Part shown: positions 44,627 through 53,171 of the stretch, in pieces
Layout of the letters: each line of letters opens with the position of its first letter
Position numbering within the stretch: position 1 is the first letter of the stretch
DNA from: Poriferisphaera corsica
Lineage (GTDB): Bacteria; Planctomycetota; Phycisphaerae; Phycisphaerales; Phycisphaeraceae
Length of the DNA stretch: 64,000 nt
Direction of reading: 5' to 3'
Assembly: GCF_007747445.1 (NCBI RefSeq)
Contig: NZ_CP036425.1
Span: forward strand, 930,001-994,000
Translations under genes and position numbers: made by a program
The notes under the pieces: model-generated
The model's input: only the letters and a program-made list of their open reading frames with translations
The model's database searches: none
What the model was told of the DNA's origin: nothing

Positions 44627-45607
44627 ATGCAAATCAGTAAGGTCCATCGTGTCATCAAACTCATTGTCGTTTTGCAAGGGGGGCGAGCGAAAACTGTTGA
44701 AGAACTCATGAATGAGTTAGGTGTCAGTAGGCGAACACTTTTTCGTGATTTAAACATGCTCGAAGCTGCAGGTGTGCCGTATTACCATGAGAAAGGTGTG
44801 GGCTATCGACTGGGCAAAGAGTTCTTCATGCCACCGATCAGTCTAACCGCAGCCGAGACATTGGGGCTCATGATATTAGGTAAATCTGCGGCTGCGCAGC
44901 GTGATAAACCCATGTTCGCCTCCGCGCTTTCGGGAATTTACAAATTGATCAGTTCAATGCCAGAACCCATGCGGTCTGCTTGTGGTGAGATGATGAGTGG
45001 CGTTTCGATTGATGTGGGTGCACATGGCTACGGTGAGAGTGAGATCGAGCATTACGCTATTTTGCATCGCTGTGTTGATGAGGGGCGTGTTTGCAGATTG
45101 CATTACAAAAGCCCTGTTGAGAAAAGAGGATTTTGGACGACAGTTCATCCGTATGTGCTTCATTATGCTGCTCGTGCGTGGTATCTCTTCGCATGGACTG
45201 AGAAGCACCAGGAGGTGCGCGTACTCAAGTTAGCACGCATTAGTGATATCGAAGTGCTTGATGAGCGTTTTGAAAGACCATCAGATTTTGCGGTTGGTAA
45301 TGTGCTTGATGGCGCGTGGGCGCTCAATCCCGAAGGCCGTGTTTATGATGTGGAGCTCGAATTTAAGCCGCTCGTCGCGACCAACATTGCAGAGACATGC
45401 TGGCATCCCACACAGCACATCAAAATGCGGCCCGATGGCAGTTGCGTGGCGCGTTTTCATGTCAACGGTCTGAACGAGATCGCATGGTGGATCTGTGGCT
45501 ATGCTGATCAGGTGATCGTCCGAAAACCCGACCAACTCCGGGAAATCGTTTTGGAGCGAATGAAGCGGGCAGTCGATAACTTTAGCAGCGAAGTTGCACT
45601 GACGTAG
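44627..45607 (+). CDS. WYL-domain transcriptional regulator
   Basis: 326 aa. N-terminal HTH_11-type winged helix (VEELMNELGVSRRTLFRDLNML, residues about 20-60). A central WYL domain contains LHYAARAWYLFAWTEKHQEVRVLKLARI, and a WCX C-terminal extension follows (VELEFKPLVATNIAE, then GLNEIAWWICGYADQVIV). Such proteins sense ligands, often nucleic acid or sugar derivatives, and repress or activate neighbouring genes. The next gene, 39 bp downstream, is a broken RbsD/FucU gene, so sugar-related control is possible but not shown. Confidence 0.9.
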   Translation: MQISKVHRVIKLIVVLQGGRAKTVEELMNELGVSRRTLFRDLNMLEAAGVPYYHEKGVGYRLGKEFFMPPISLTAAETLGLMILGKSAAAQRDKPMFASALSGIYKLISSMPEPMRSACGEMMSGVSIDVGAHGYGESEIEHYAILHRCVDEGRVCRLHYKSPVEKRGFWTTVHPYVLHYAARAWYLFAWTEKHQEVRVLKLARISDIEVLDERFERPSDFAVGNVLDGAWALNPEGRVYDVELEFKPLVATNIAETCWHPTQHIKMRPDGSCVARFHVNGLNEIAWWICGYADQVIVRKPDQLREIVLERMKRAVDNFSSEVALT

Positions 45608-45646
45608 CTCAATCGAATCATCTCGTGGCCCCACTCGGGTTGTGCC

Positions 45647-46096
45647 ATGCTCAATTATGAACTAACTCATCCACGCATCCTTCATGCGCTTGCTGCTGCT
45701 AGGCACAGCTCGCAAATACTGATTGCCGATGGCAATTTTCCTGCGCGTACAACGCTTGGCCCAAATGCGACACTATGCAATCTGAATTTGAAGCCTGGCT
45801 TGGTTGATTGCGTGACTGTTCTTGAAGCAATTCTGAGCGCAATTGTTATTGAAAAAGCAGCCGTCATGGATATGTCTAAAAATAGTCCGCATGCACCGGC
45901 TCACGAGTCTCGTATATGGGATGAGTTTCGGGAAGTTCTTGCAGATGATGGATAGCAGGGTGAGTTAGGTAAAATCGAGCGGTTTGCGTTTTATGAAGCG
46001 GTTCACAGCCCCGATGTTGCACTGGTGATCCAAACCGGTGAGCAGCGTGTATATGGCAATATTTTGCTCACGATGGGTGTTGTTATTACAGAATAG
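45647..46096 (+). pseudogene. RbsD/FucU-family sugar mutarotase interrupted by an in-frame amber codon
   Basis: Reads as one continuous frame of 149 codons except for TAG at 45953-45955. Before it: HPRILHALAAARHSSQILIADGNFPA and LKPGLVDCVTVLEAIL. After it, in the same frame: IERFAFYEAVHSPDVALVIQ and GEQRVYGNILLTMGV, the RFAFYE and GNILL motifs of FucU. Both halves are needed for the fold, so the gene should be inactive unless the codon is read through. The key His of the DxHF motif is also Asn here (DGNFPA), as in some RbsD/FucU relatives. Confidence 0.8.
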
Positions 46097-46145
46097 ATAC
46101 GGGTTGCCTATCTCCAATCATCTAAGACTAAAATCTATCTATTGA

Positions 46146-46664
46146 TTAGCTTGAGCGTTCGTAGGTAATAAATGTAAACGGGTAGATGTGCCGATCGTCT
46201 GCTGGGTGTTCTGTTTTTTCAGTAACTTCAAAATCAGATGGATTGAAGTTGGGGAAGAAACGATCGCCTTCGACATGCGTATGCACCAGCGTGATATACA
46301 TGCGCGTAACAAAAGGCAAAGCAGCTTTGTAAATCTGTTCCCCGCCAATAATGAACGGCTCGTCATCTTGTGATTGAGCGATATTGATCGCGTCCTGCAT
46401 GCTTTGTACAACCGTGATCTCGCCCGTTGCCATGGCTTCTTCAGTGAGCGAGTAGTTCTTATCGCGTGTGAGAATAATGTTATGGCGGTTGGGTAGTGGC
46501 TTGTTGCCGATTGAATCGAAATTGGCACGCCCCATGATCACTTGATGCCCTTTGGTTTTGTTTACAAACCATTTCATGTCGTCAGGCAGATGCCACGGCA
46601 AATCGCCCTCGCGTCCGATCACGCGGTTCTCGCTCATTGCAACAATCAATGATAGTGGCTTCAA
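46146..46664 (-). CDS. folA: Dihydrofolate reductase
   Basis: Reduces dihydrofolate to tetrahydrofolate with NADPH, regenerating the cofactor consumed by ThyA (gene 3 kb downstream on the other strand). 172 aa. LSLIVAMSENRVIGREGDLPWHLPDDMKWF holds the substrate-binding Asp in PDDM; then HQVIMGRANFDSIGNKPLPNR and, later, PFIIGGEQIYKAALP. Normal length. Not in an operon with thyA, unlike many bacteria. Confidence 0.94.
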   Translation of the reverse strand: MKPLSLIVAMSENRVIGREGDLPWHLPDDMKWFVNKTKGHQVIMGRANFDSIGNKPLPNRHNIILTRDKNYSLTEEAMATGEITVVQSMQDAINIAQSQDDEPFIIGGEQIYKAALPFVTRMYITLVHTHVEGDRFFPNFNPSDFEVTEKTEHPADDRHIYPFTFITYERSS

Positions 46665-47000
46665 GTTATCTCCCTTGGAAGATCATGGTCATTTCGTGCG
46701 TCTTGCGAGGTTATCCATCGCGCTGAGAAGTCGGTCGGGCCGTTCAAATTATGCATTTGGTGGGCCTGTTGCCTGACACGGATTCGGTTTCGCATCATGA
46801 GTGATCATGCAATTTGCTTTATCCCGACTTATTCGAACGTGACATCATAACCTAACCTCAAATTTTTGCAGCCAATCTCAAGCGGATCTGTTGATATCTC
46901 TCCAGTTTTACCTGTTTTAACATGAAACCTGTACGCATTTTATTGCAAATGAGTGTATCCGAATCCACCCGCTTGCTGTTAAAATGTATATCAGATCGCA
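46665..47000. other. Divergent intergenic region, folA / FHA gene
   Basis: About 340 bp expected to carry both promoters. TAAAAT near 46978 may be a -10 box for the FHA gene. Nothing else recognised. Confidence 0.45.
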
Positions 47001-47060
47001 ATGTGTTCTACGGTATCGCTCACCTATAACTTACTAGGTCATCCTTCGAGGCTCAGCAAC

Positions 47061-48404
47061 GTGCTACGTTTGAAATTTAGTTCTGGCATTCAGGAGGGGC
47101 GGGACTACAGCATCAGGCAAAGCAAAGGCGCTGTTCTTGGGCGTAAGTGCAAGGGTATTCTCGTTGCTGACATGATGGCGTCACGTCAGCATGCTCAGAT
47201 TGTTTACCAGAACGGCGCCTGGCTACTCAACGATCTCGAATCAAGTAACGGCACCTATCTCAATGATCAGAAAATCCAGAATTTTGCTGAGCTTGAAATC
47301 GGCGACATCATCCGAATCGGCGAAACCAGTCTCGTCATCTTCGAGATTCAACAAGAGCCAGATTTTCCAATCACGTCAACAACGAAGATATCCGAATCAA
47401 ATCCTGTAACCCCCTCGCCACAAGCAGATCGTCTAGCCGCTCCTATACCCATGACTCGCGATCAAGCCGTGGCCGCACAGCTTGATGCTGCCATGCACGC
47501 AACGCCGCCTTCCTTCCCTTGTCCTCAAGTCAATATCAAATCACAGCCTTCACTCGATGATCAGCCCAACTCTCCACTAACCGACGCTCAAATGAACGAG
47601 CAAACAGTCGCTGGCATGGCCTATGATCCTTCGCAAGTGATTGAGCATTGGGATGATGATGATTTAGTTGAAGAAGATACGCCGCTTGCAGAAGCTGAGC
47701 TTAACGATGCTGATCAGATGGCCGTGGAAATGAACGAACTGCTTCAGCCGCTTCCCGATGGCCGCTCTCTTGAGCGAGTAGATTTTAATACCGACACACG
47801 TACCATTACGCCGTTTCGTGTTATCTCAATGATCGTGTTCATTACAGCCCTTGCTGGTATTACTTTCCTTGCTTATCAAAATCAACAGCTCAAGCAGGCC
47901 ATTAATCGCAGCGATGTTCCCATCAAGCCTGTGACGCAAAAAGATAGCGGTGTACCTGAGGCAATAGCTTCAAGTCCGCCAGAGCATGCCGCGGTATCGC
48001 TAACGGTTGTGCCTGAGGTGGCCGTAATACCAAAACAGGATCGGACTGATCAGAAAACCAGCACAATCTCACCCGCTACTACAACAGCACCGGTGAAACC
48101 GGTGAAACCTGTGGAATCTGCAAACAAAGGCAATACTGCCGCAGCGGAAGATCACTCTGCTGATGCGACTACGCAGCAAGCTCCATCCTCTGTCAAGCAA
48201 GCAGTACCTGAGAACATCTCAAAAGATGGCAAGCCCGAGCCCGATTCCAAAAGTAAAGGTGATCGCACTTTAAAACCGCAGCAAGAAAAGATGAACATTC
48301 AACCAAATATCGCCAGTTCTGATTTTCTTCCCAGGAAGCAGACCGCCCTCTACCTCATGCATCAAGGTGATCCAGAACCGTCAACAGCAAAGCCGTCACC
48401 ATGA
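47061..48404 (+). CDS. FHA-domain membrane protein
   Basis: 447 aa if started at GTG 47061 (CGAGG lies 9 nt upstream and an FHA domain normally begins here); ATG 47001 in the same frame is the alternative. The FHA phosphothreonine-binding domain has GRKCKGILVADMMASRQHAQI and LNDLESSNGTYLND. A long acidic/Pro-rich linker follows, then one membrane span (VISMIVFITALAGITFLAYQ) and an unstructured Lys/Pro/Ala-rich extracytoplasmic tail. Probably reads Ser/Thr phosphorylation at the membrane. Its stop overlaps the next gene by 4 bp (ATGA), so the two are translationally coupled. Confidence 0.85.
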   Translation: MLRLKFSSGIQEGRDYSIRQSKGAVLGRKCKGILVADMMASRQHAQIVYQNGAWLLNDLESSNGTYLNDQKIQNFAELEIGDIIRIGETSLVIFEIQQEPDFPITSTTKISESNPVTPSPQADRLAAPIPMTRDQAVAAQLDAAMHATPPSFPCPQVNIKSQPSLDDQPNSPLTDAQMNEQTVAGMAYDPSQVIEHWDDDDLVEEDTPLAEAELNDADQMAVEMNELLQPLPDGRSLERVDFNTDTRTITPFRVISMIVFITALAGITFLAYQNQQLKQAINRSDVPIKPVTQKDSGVPEAIASSPPEHAAVSLTVVPEVAVIPKQDRTDQKTSTISPATTTAPVKPVKPVESANKGNTAAAEDHSADATTQQAPSSVKQAVPENISKDGKPEPDSKSKGDRTLKPQQEKMNIQPNIASSDFLPRKQTALYLMHQGDPEPSTAKPSP

Positions 48405-48742
48405 TCTGTAAAAAATGTTTTTACAACCTCTATTACAACGAATCAGGTGCCTGTCCAGAGTGCGGCCAATCTTTTGATCCGCTCGACCCAAGCACCTATC
48501 GAGATCGTGCACCTGACACAGGCTTCCGCCGCTATCGCTTCTGGATTTGGCGCATTGTGAAAACTGCCATCCTCCCACTGGTCCTCTTCTTTCCCATTCC
48601 CGGCTTCCCGCGCCCTTGGGACCTCTCACCGATCTCAATCTGTTATACCTTCATTATCAGCTTTATTCTCTTTACAGTCTTGATTGATTTTTCCATCGCC
48701 CTCATGAGGCAAATTTTCAACGAGGCGAAACTACTCAGATAG
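48401..48742 (+). CDS. Zinc-ribbon membrane protein, 113 aa
   Basis: N-terminal zinc ribbon with Cys3, Cys6, Cys18 and Cys21 (MICKKCFYNL and GACPECG), a type seen in many planctomycete small membrane proteins, followed by two hydrophobic spans (IVKTAILPLVLFFPIPGF and ICYTFIISFILFTVLIDFSI). Overlaps the FHA gene by 4 bp, so the two products are likely made together and may interact. Function unknown. Confidence 0.78.
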   Translation: MICKKCFYNLYYNESGACPECGQSFDPLDPSTYRDRAPDTGFRRYRFWIWRIVKTAILPLVLFFPIPGFPRPWDLSPISICYTFIISFILFTVLIDFSIALMRQIFNEAKLLR

Positions 48743-48810
48743 CATCAGCAATAAAAAAGGCAGCTCATTGAGCAGCCTTCATATCATTTCCTATTATCCA
48801 ACCACCGTTG

Positions 48811-49017
48811 CGCTGCAACTCAAAGTCGGATTTGAAAAAACGATGCTACGCACGGGGGGGATCGCTGCAACTCAAGGGCGGGTTTGGAAAAACGATGCTA
48901 CGCACGGGGGGGGATCGCTGCAACTCAAGGGCGGGTTTGGAAAAATGATGCTACGCACGGGGGGGATCGCTGCAACTCAAGGACGGATTTGGAAAAAGCT
49001 TGTGACGTAACAGGGGG
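48811..49017 (-). repeat. G-run repeat element, four-copy tandem array
   Basis: Four units of 50-53 bp: 48811-48860, 48861-48913, 48914-48965 and 48966-49017. Each reads (AT)CGCTGCAACTCAAGGGCGG then GTTTGGAAAAACGATGCTACG and CACG with five to eight G. Units 1-3 are nearly identical; unit 4 differs at the right (GCTTGTGACGTAACAGGGGG). The array ends 7 bp before the nuoA stop codon, with G-runs toward the gene. An 80-codon frame crosses it on + but is a by-product of the repeat. Confidence 0.85.
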
Positions 49018-49024
49018 ATGGGAT

Positions 49025-49456
49025 TTAGTCGTAGCGGAATACGCCTTTGCGGAATGCATAGGCATACGCCACAATCGTAGTCAACACGAAGAACAGCATG
49101 CGGCCCAAGAAAAGCGTTGGTAAATTATTCGCATCTGATGCATCGCCACCCAATGACAAGAAATCAACTGCCCATGGATACAGGAACACGATTTCAACGT
49201 CGAAAAGCAAGAACGTCATTGCGACAACATAAAATCGCACATTGAACCGCCGTCGTGTCTCAGCCAACGGGTTCACGCCTGATTCATACACCGAGCCCTT
49301 CACCTTCCCCTTGCGACTAGGCCCCAACAAATGAGTAATGACCACATTGCCCAGACCAAAGCCAAGGCCAATCAAAACCAGCAGCCCGATCGCCGCGTAA
49401 TGATTAAATTCTTCGACAGCTAGTAGTGTGCTCATGCCCAATATTGTAGCCATCAC
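49025..49456 (-). CDS. nuoA: NADH-quinone oxidoreductase subunit A
   Basis: Small membrane subunit of complex I, 143 aa with three spans. Family signature: KGSVYESGVNPLAETRRRFNVRFY, then FLLFDVEIVFLYPWAV. The first Met has AGGTG upstream; Met8 is an alternative. No other nuo gene is adjacent on either side, so it is detached from the usual nuoABC... cluster. The tandem G-run repeats begin 7 bp after its stop codon. Confidence 0.93.
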   Translation of the reverse strand: MMATILGMSTLLAVEEFNHYAAIGLLVLIGLGFGLGNVVITHLLGPSRKGKVKGSVYESGVNPLAETRRRFNVRFYVVAMTFLLFDVEIVFLYPWAVDFLSLGGDASDANNLPTLFLGRMLFFVLTTIVAYAYAFRKGVFRYD

Positions 49457-49640
49457 GCCGCACCTGTCGAATCATTCCCGCATCCCACAACTGCCCTTGG
49501 CGCGGCCATTCTTCCTCACCACAACATGCATCTGTGATGTATTCCACATTTTCTCCCTAACCCGCTTTGAACCAACTGCTTAAGGCAAATATCGCTTCCC
49601 CCGATTGGCAGCCACCATCCACCCCCTTAAACTCATGAAT

Positions 49641-50522
49641 ATGAAGCAATATCTCGACCTCATGCAGCACGTCCTCACCCACGGCTCCGATCGCTCCGAC
49701 CGCACTGGCACCGGTACGCGATCCGTCTTCGGCCACCAGATGCGCTTCAATCTATCCCCCCCCTCAAAAAGCAATGCGCTGCAAGTCAGCAGCGGCTTGG
49801 AAAATGACATGACACAAATAGGGGGGGGCGGGTTCCCTTGTGTCACCACCAAAAAGCTCCACCTTCGTTCTATTATTCATGAGCTGCTCTGGTTTCTTAA
49901 AGGCGACACCAACATCGCCTATCTCAAAGACAACGGCGTCTCAATCTGGGATGACTGGGCAGACGAAAACGGCAACCTCGGCCCTGTCTACGGCTCGCAA
50001 TGGCGCTCCTGGCCCAACCCCGACGGCTCAACCACCGATCAGATCAGGCAACTCCTCCATCAAATCAAACACAACCCCGACTCCCGCCGCCTCATCGTTT
50101 CCGCATGGAATCCCGGCCTCGTCGACGACATGGCCCTCCCTCCCTGTCACGCGCTCTTCCAATTCTACGTCCAGCCTCAGTCCGATGGCGGCCCCGCTCG
50201 ACTTTCCTGTCAACTCTATCAACGCTCAGCCGACATCTTCCTCGGTGTTCCCTTCAATATCGCCTCATACGCACTGCTCACCATGATGATCGCTCAAGTC
50301 TCTAACTTGCGGTTAGGAGACTTCATCCACACCCTCGGCGACGCCCACCTCTATACCAATCATTTTGAGCAAGCTGAACAGCAACTCGCCCGTACACCCC
50401 GCCAACTCCCCACCATGCGTCTCAACCCAGACGTCAAAGATCTCTTCGATTTCACGTTCGATGACTTCGAACTCCTCAACTACGATCCACACCCTCACAT
50501 CAAAGCCCCCGTCGCCGTCTAA
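49641..50522 (+). CDS. thyA: Thymidylate synthase carrying an in-frame repeat insertion
   Basis: Methylates dUMP to dTMP using methylene-tetrahydrofolate. 293 aa from MKQYLDLMQ (49635 also possible). [19 protein letters not shown] is intact, then residues 39-62 ([11 protein letters not shown]...DMTQIGG) are foreign, after which [21 protein letters not shown] resumes the family sequence. Catalytic Cys is in [16 protein letters not shown]-terminal [13 protein letters not shown] is complete. The insertion is 69 bp net and is encoded by a G-run repeat element. It falls in a surface turn between the first strands, so the enzyme may still work, and no other lesion is seen. Confidence 0.93.
   Translation: MKQYLDLMQHVLTHGSDRSDRTGTGTRSVFGHQMRFNLSPPSKSNALQVSSGLENDMTQIGGGGFPCVTTKKLHLRSIIHELLWFLKGDTNIAYLKDNGVSIWDDWADENGNLGPVYGSQWRSWPNPDGSTTDQIRQLLHQIKHNPDSRRLIVSAWNPGLVDDMALPPCHALFQFYVQPQSDGGPARLSCQLYQRSADIFLGVPFNIASYALLTMMIAQVSNLRLGDFIHTLGDAHLYTNHFEQAEQQLARTPRQLPTMRLNPDVKDLFDFTFDDFELLNYDPHPHIKAPVAV
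49756..49828 (+). repeat. G-run repeat element inserted in frame in thyA
   Basis: C8 (49756-49763), TCAAAAAGCAAT, then GCGCTGCAAGTCAGCAGCGG, CTTGGAAAATGACATGACAC, AAATA and G8 (49821-49828). The core matches the mutL, nuoA and phoU copies (GCTGCAAGTCA, TTGGAAAA, then G-run). C8 and G8 form inverted ends. Confidence 0.8.
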
Positions 50523-50676
50523 TTTTTTAGGTCGTAATATCGACTATCCAAACCCGCCCTTGGGGCGACGCGTATCGTTGTGCGCCATCGATTCAGCATC
50601 GTGGTAGCCACGGACTGGCAGGCCGCCGGTCTTCTGTCCCCGCATTTTCACCCTTATTCCCGAACTTCTTCCCAAC

Positions 50677-50706
50677 TTGCACTCGCCCGCATATACCCGC
50701 TATAAT
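50677..50706 (+). promoter_or_regulatory. Promoter of tRNA-Val
   Basis: TTGCAC (50677-50682), 18-bp spacer, TATAAT (50701-50706), 12 bp before the tRNA. Confidence 0.7.
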
Positions 50707-50718
50707 GCCTCCCCTAAA

Positions 50719-50792
50719 GGGCGATTAGCTCAGTTGGCTAGAGCAACTCGTTTACACCGAGTAGGTCACTGGTTCGAGTCCAGTATCGCCCA
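50719..50792 (+). tRNA. tRNA-Val (UAC)
   Basis: Acceptor GGGCGAT pairs with ATCGCCC; D-arm GCTCAGTTGGCTAGAGC; anticodon arm ACTCG-TTTACAC-CGAGT gives anticodon UAC; T-arm CTGGTTCGAGTCCAG. Discriminator A; CCA not encoded. Confidence 0.95.
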
Positions 50793-50804
50793 TTAAACAC
50801 CACT

Positions 50805-50835
50805 AAAACTCCTGACTACGATCAGGAGTTTTTTT
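50805..50835 (+). terminator. Terminator of tRNA-Val
   Basis: AAAACTCCTGA (50805-50815) pairs with TCAGGAGTTTT (50822-50832), followed by T. Confidence 0.88.
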
Positions 50836-50927
50836 GTTACCCATCTCTTTCTCAATCACGCTTCCACCCGATCCCGCCTTGATGCATAATACATCTGTTC
50901 ACAAACCAACATGATTCCGGAGCTGAG

Positions 50928-52499
50928 ATGATTCTTAACGCATCAGCCAAATTGCTCGCTATGGTCGCCTTTCTGTTGGCCTCCATCGCTCACGCAGCAG
51001 ATCTTACTGTGACCATCCCCGGCCACACCGATCTGGCAGATATTTGGTCCTATCAACTCCCTTTTAGCGAACCCTACAGGACCTATGACCTTTCCACGGA
51101 ATTCAAAGCCTTTACCGTTGATCAGAACAAAATCACCGCACAGCTTCCCGATGGAAAATATGCGCTTGTCTTCAATCGCGTAACCGAGGACAGCATCCTT
51201 TCCGTAAGAACACCCCTCCTGACACCTTCGCGTCAAACACGATCAGAAAATATCCCACTCAAAACAAAACAAGTTTCGCTCACTCTTAACGCTCCCGCCA
51301 ACTTCACCGTTGAATCGCTCGTCCTCCGAGCTCATGATGATGGCAAACAAATCCGATGGATTCGTCCCAGCCATGCATCGCCAACAACGCTCCCCACACT
51401 CACCGTTTCGCCCAAAATCAAATACCAACTCATCATCAACGCGACCTACAATAACACGCCCCTCATCTATTACACACAACTCTCTCAAATCCGCAATGGA
51501 ACACTCGTCATACAAACATCAAAGCTCAACCGCATCACGATCACCCTTGACCCCGAGACGCCGCCTCATACCGAAGCAACACTCAACCTCAATTTGATGG
51601 ATCAAATCCGTACACTCAATTTCAATGATCCCGTTGTTGTGTATACGAATCGGCGTTACCTCGAAGCAACCTACAACCTGAAAATCAGCAACCAGAACAC
51701 CATCACTTTTGGCGTTAAATCCATCTTCGCTTCACGTAATACCAATCTCACCCTCGGCGGCCCGCTCAAGCCACACGCCTGGGTTGAAGCGATGAAGAAA
51801 AAACACAAAGGCAAGTACATCTACCCCATCTATCAGCAACTCATCGTCCGCGATAAGTCCGGCCTCATCCTCAATCCTGCCGACTTACAACTCTCAGGCA
51901 TTCAATACGAAGTCGGCTCGAAAACCGGAAAACTCAACCTCCCATCCACTGAAGTACAACCCGATCATTGGCCCAATGAGAAATTTGTCCGTCAATTTGC
52001 CTGTGCCGTTAAAACAACGACCAACCTATTTCCTGACGCCGTCATTCCCATCGAAAAAATCAATACCTACCGCACGAGACACTTTGAAATCCATGTCCCA
52101 GCCTGTGTCGCAACCCTCGCCCGTATGTACATGGCTAAAGCCGAAGTCGCATACACCCACAGCAAACCCATCACCGATTATCCCGGTTCCGGCAACATCC
52201 GCATCTACCTCATCACCAATAAATCCGGCGCAAAAGGTGGGTGGCGCGGTAAACGCAAAGGTAAAAAGAACGGCCACATCTCCATGCCCGAAAAACACTT
52301 CCTCCTCAATCGCGATTATCAATCAAGAATCAATCACCTTCAGCACGAAATCCTCCACACCTACGGGCATGGCCACGGCAACCCTGCCGATCAGGCCGCC
52401 TTTAAGATCATCGAAGACCAGTCAATTAACCATTGGAAAGCCTACGCAAAAACCGCCGTCCTCGACCCTAACTTCATCCCCAAATTGCAGCGCAGATAA
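50928..52499 (+). CDS. Secreted zinc metalloprotease-like protein
   Basis: 523 aa. Signal peptide (residues 1-24, ending AHAA). Most of the protein is beta-rich and unrecognised. Near the C-terminus LQHEILHTYGHGHG gives His473, Glu474, His477, Gly480 and His483, an exact HExxHxxGxxH metzincin zinc site; the expected Met-turn is not obvious, so activity is uncertain. Leader contains TTCCGGAG and a CATAAT box. Second secreted metalloprotease of the window, unrelated in sequence to the matrixin at 33574. Flanked by tRNA-Val and a kinase-like gene. Confidence 0.78.
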   Translation: MILNASAKLLAMVAFLLASIAHAADLTVTIPGHTDLADIWSYQLPFSEPYRTYDLSTEFKAFTVDQNKITAQLPDGKYALVFNRVTEDSILSVRTPLLTPSRQTRSENIPLKTKQVSLTLNAPANFTVESLVLRAHDDGKQIRWIRPSHASPTTLPTLTVSPKIKYQLIINATYNNTPLIYYTQLSQIRNGTLVIQTSKLNRITITLDPETPPHTEATLNLNLMDQIRTLNFNDPVVVYTNRRYLEATYNLKISNQNTITFGVKSIFASRNTNLTLGGPLKPHAWVEAMKKKHKGKYIYPIYQQLIVRDKSGLILNPADLQLSGIQYEVGSKTGKLNLPSTEVQPDHWPNEKFVRQFACAVKTTTNLFPDAVIPIEKINTYRTRHFEIHVPACVATLARMYMAKAEVAYTHSKPITDYPGSGNIRIYLITNKSGAKGGWRGKRKGKKNGHISMPEKHFLLNRDYQSRINHLQHEILHTYGHGHGNPADQAAFKIIEDQSINHWKAYAKTAVLDPNFIPKLQRR

Positions 52500-52559
52500 C
52501 CCGACAACCCAAATATTTTACCTCCGAGTCCCTGCTTTCCTATAATGAGCTGATCAATC

Positions 52560-53171
52560 ATGACTACCAAGCTCACACAACAACTCGATGATCTCTGGGC
52601 TAAGCTCAAACAGGCTCCGACTATTGCACGATTAGATCAACAATCGCTTACGCCAATATCCAGCCCATCCCCCGACAACAAGCTCATCGTCGTCATCCCC
52701 GTCGGCATGATCGGCTCAGGTAAAACCACCGTCGCTAAATACTTTCTCGACAAACACTTCCTCATGGCCTACGAGGACATGCTCATCTCTTCATTCCACG
52801 GCGGTACATACGATTATAAAATCCCTCTGCAACAACAATATCTCGCAGCAATGCGGGAAGTCGCTGCATATTGGTTGGGGCAGGGTTTTTCAGTTGTTGC
52901 GGATTCAACGAACCATACCCGTCGACGCCGTCTTGATGTAATCAACCGTCTTGCAGAAGTGCATGGCCGTGAGTTTATCTGCGTGTTAGGCGTTGTGATG
53001 CCGAAACGCGAGGCCGCCTTCCATGCCGCCATTCGCATTCAGCACGATCATCGCGATTACGCAACCGAACGATGGAAGCGTGTTGCCGCCGAACACGAAG
53101 CAGAATACGAACCAGTGACCGAAGACGAGCCATTCGATTTTGTCCTCCATCTTCCTGATGTTTTTGACTAA
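52560..53171 (+). CDS. P-loop NTPase, polynucleotide-kinase-like
   Basis: 203 aa. Walker A VGMIGSGKTTVAK (residues 48-60), then a helical lid region and VVADSTNHTRRRRLDVINRL, the D-S/T-N-H-type strand typical of AAA_33 / T4 polynucleotide-kinase-like and zeta-like small-molecule kinases, where RRRR contacts phosphate. Substrate could be a nucleic acid 5' end or a small metabolite; sequence does not decide. TATAAT at 52541-52546 ends 13 nt before the ATG and no ribosome site is seen, so the leader is very short. Confidence 0.78.
   Translation: MTTKLTQQLDDLWAKLKQAPTIARLDQQSLTPISSPSPDNKLIVVIPVGMIGSGKTTVAKYFLDKHFLMAYEDMLISSFHGGTYDYKIPLQQQYLAAMREVAAYWLGQGFSVVADSTNHTRRRRLDVINRLAEVHGREFICVLGVVMPKREAAFHAAIRIQHDHRDYATERWKRVAAEHEAEYEPVTEDEPFDFVLHLPDVFD

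Noticed and set aside
48768-49010. 80-codon open frame across the tandem array with repeated LQLKxGF.KxMLRTGG
   Set aside because: It is produced by the DNA repeat itself. Three units of this frame keep register only by chance of unit length, and there is no ribosome site.
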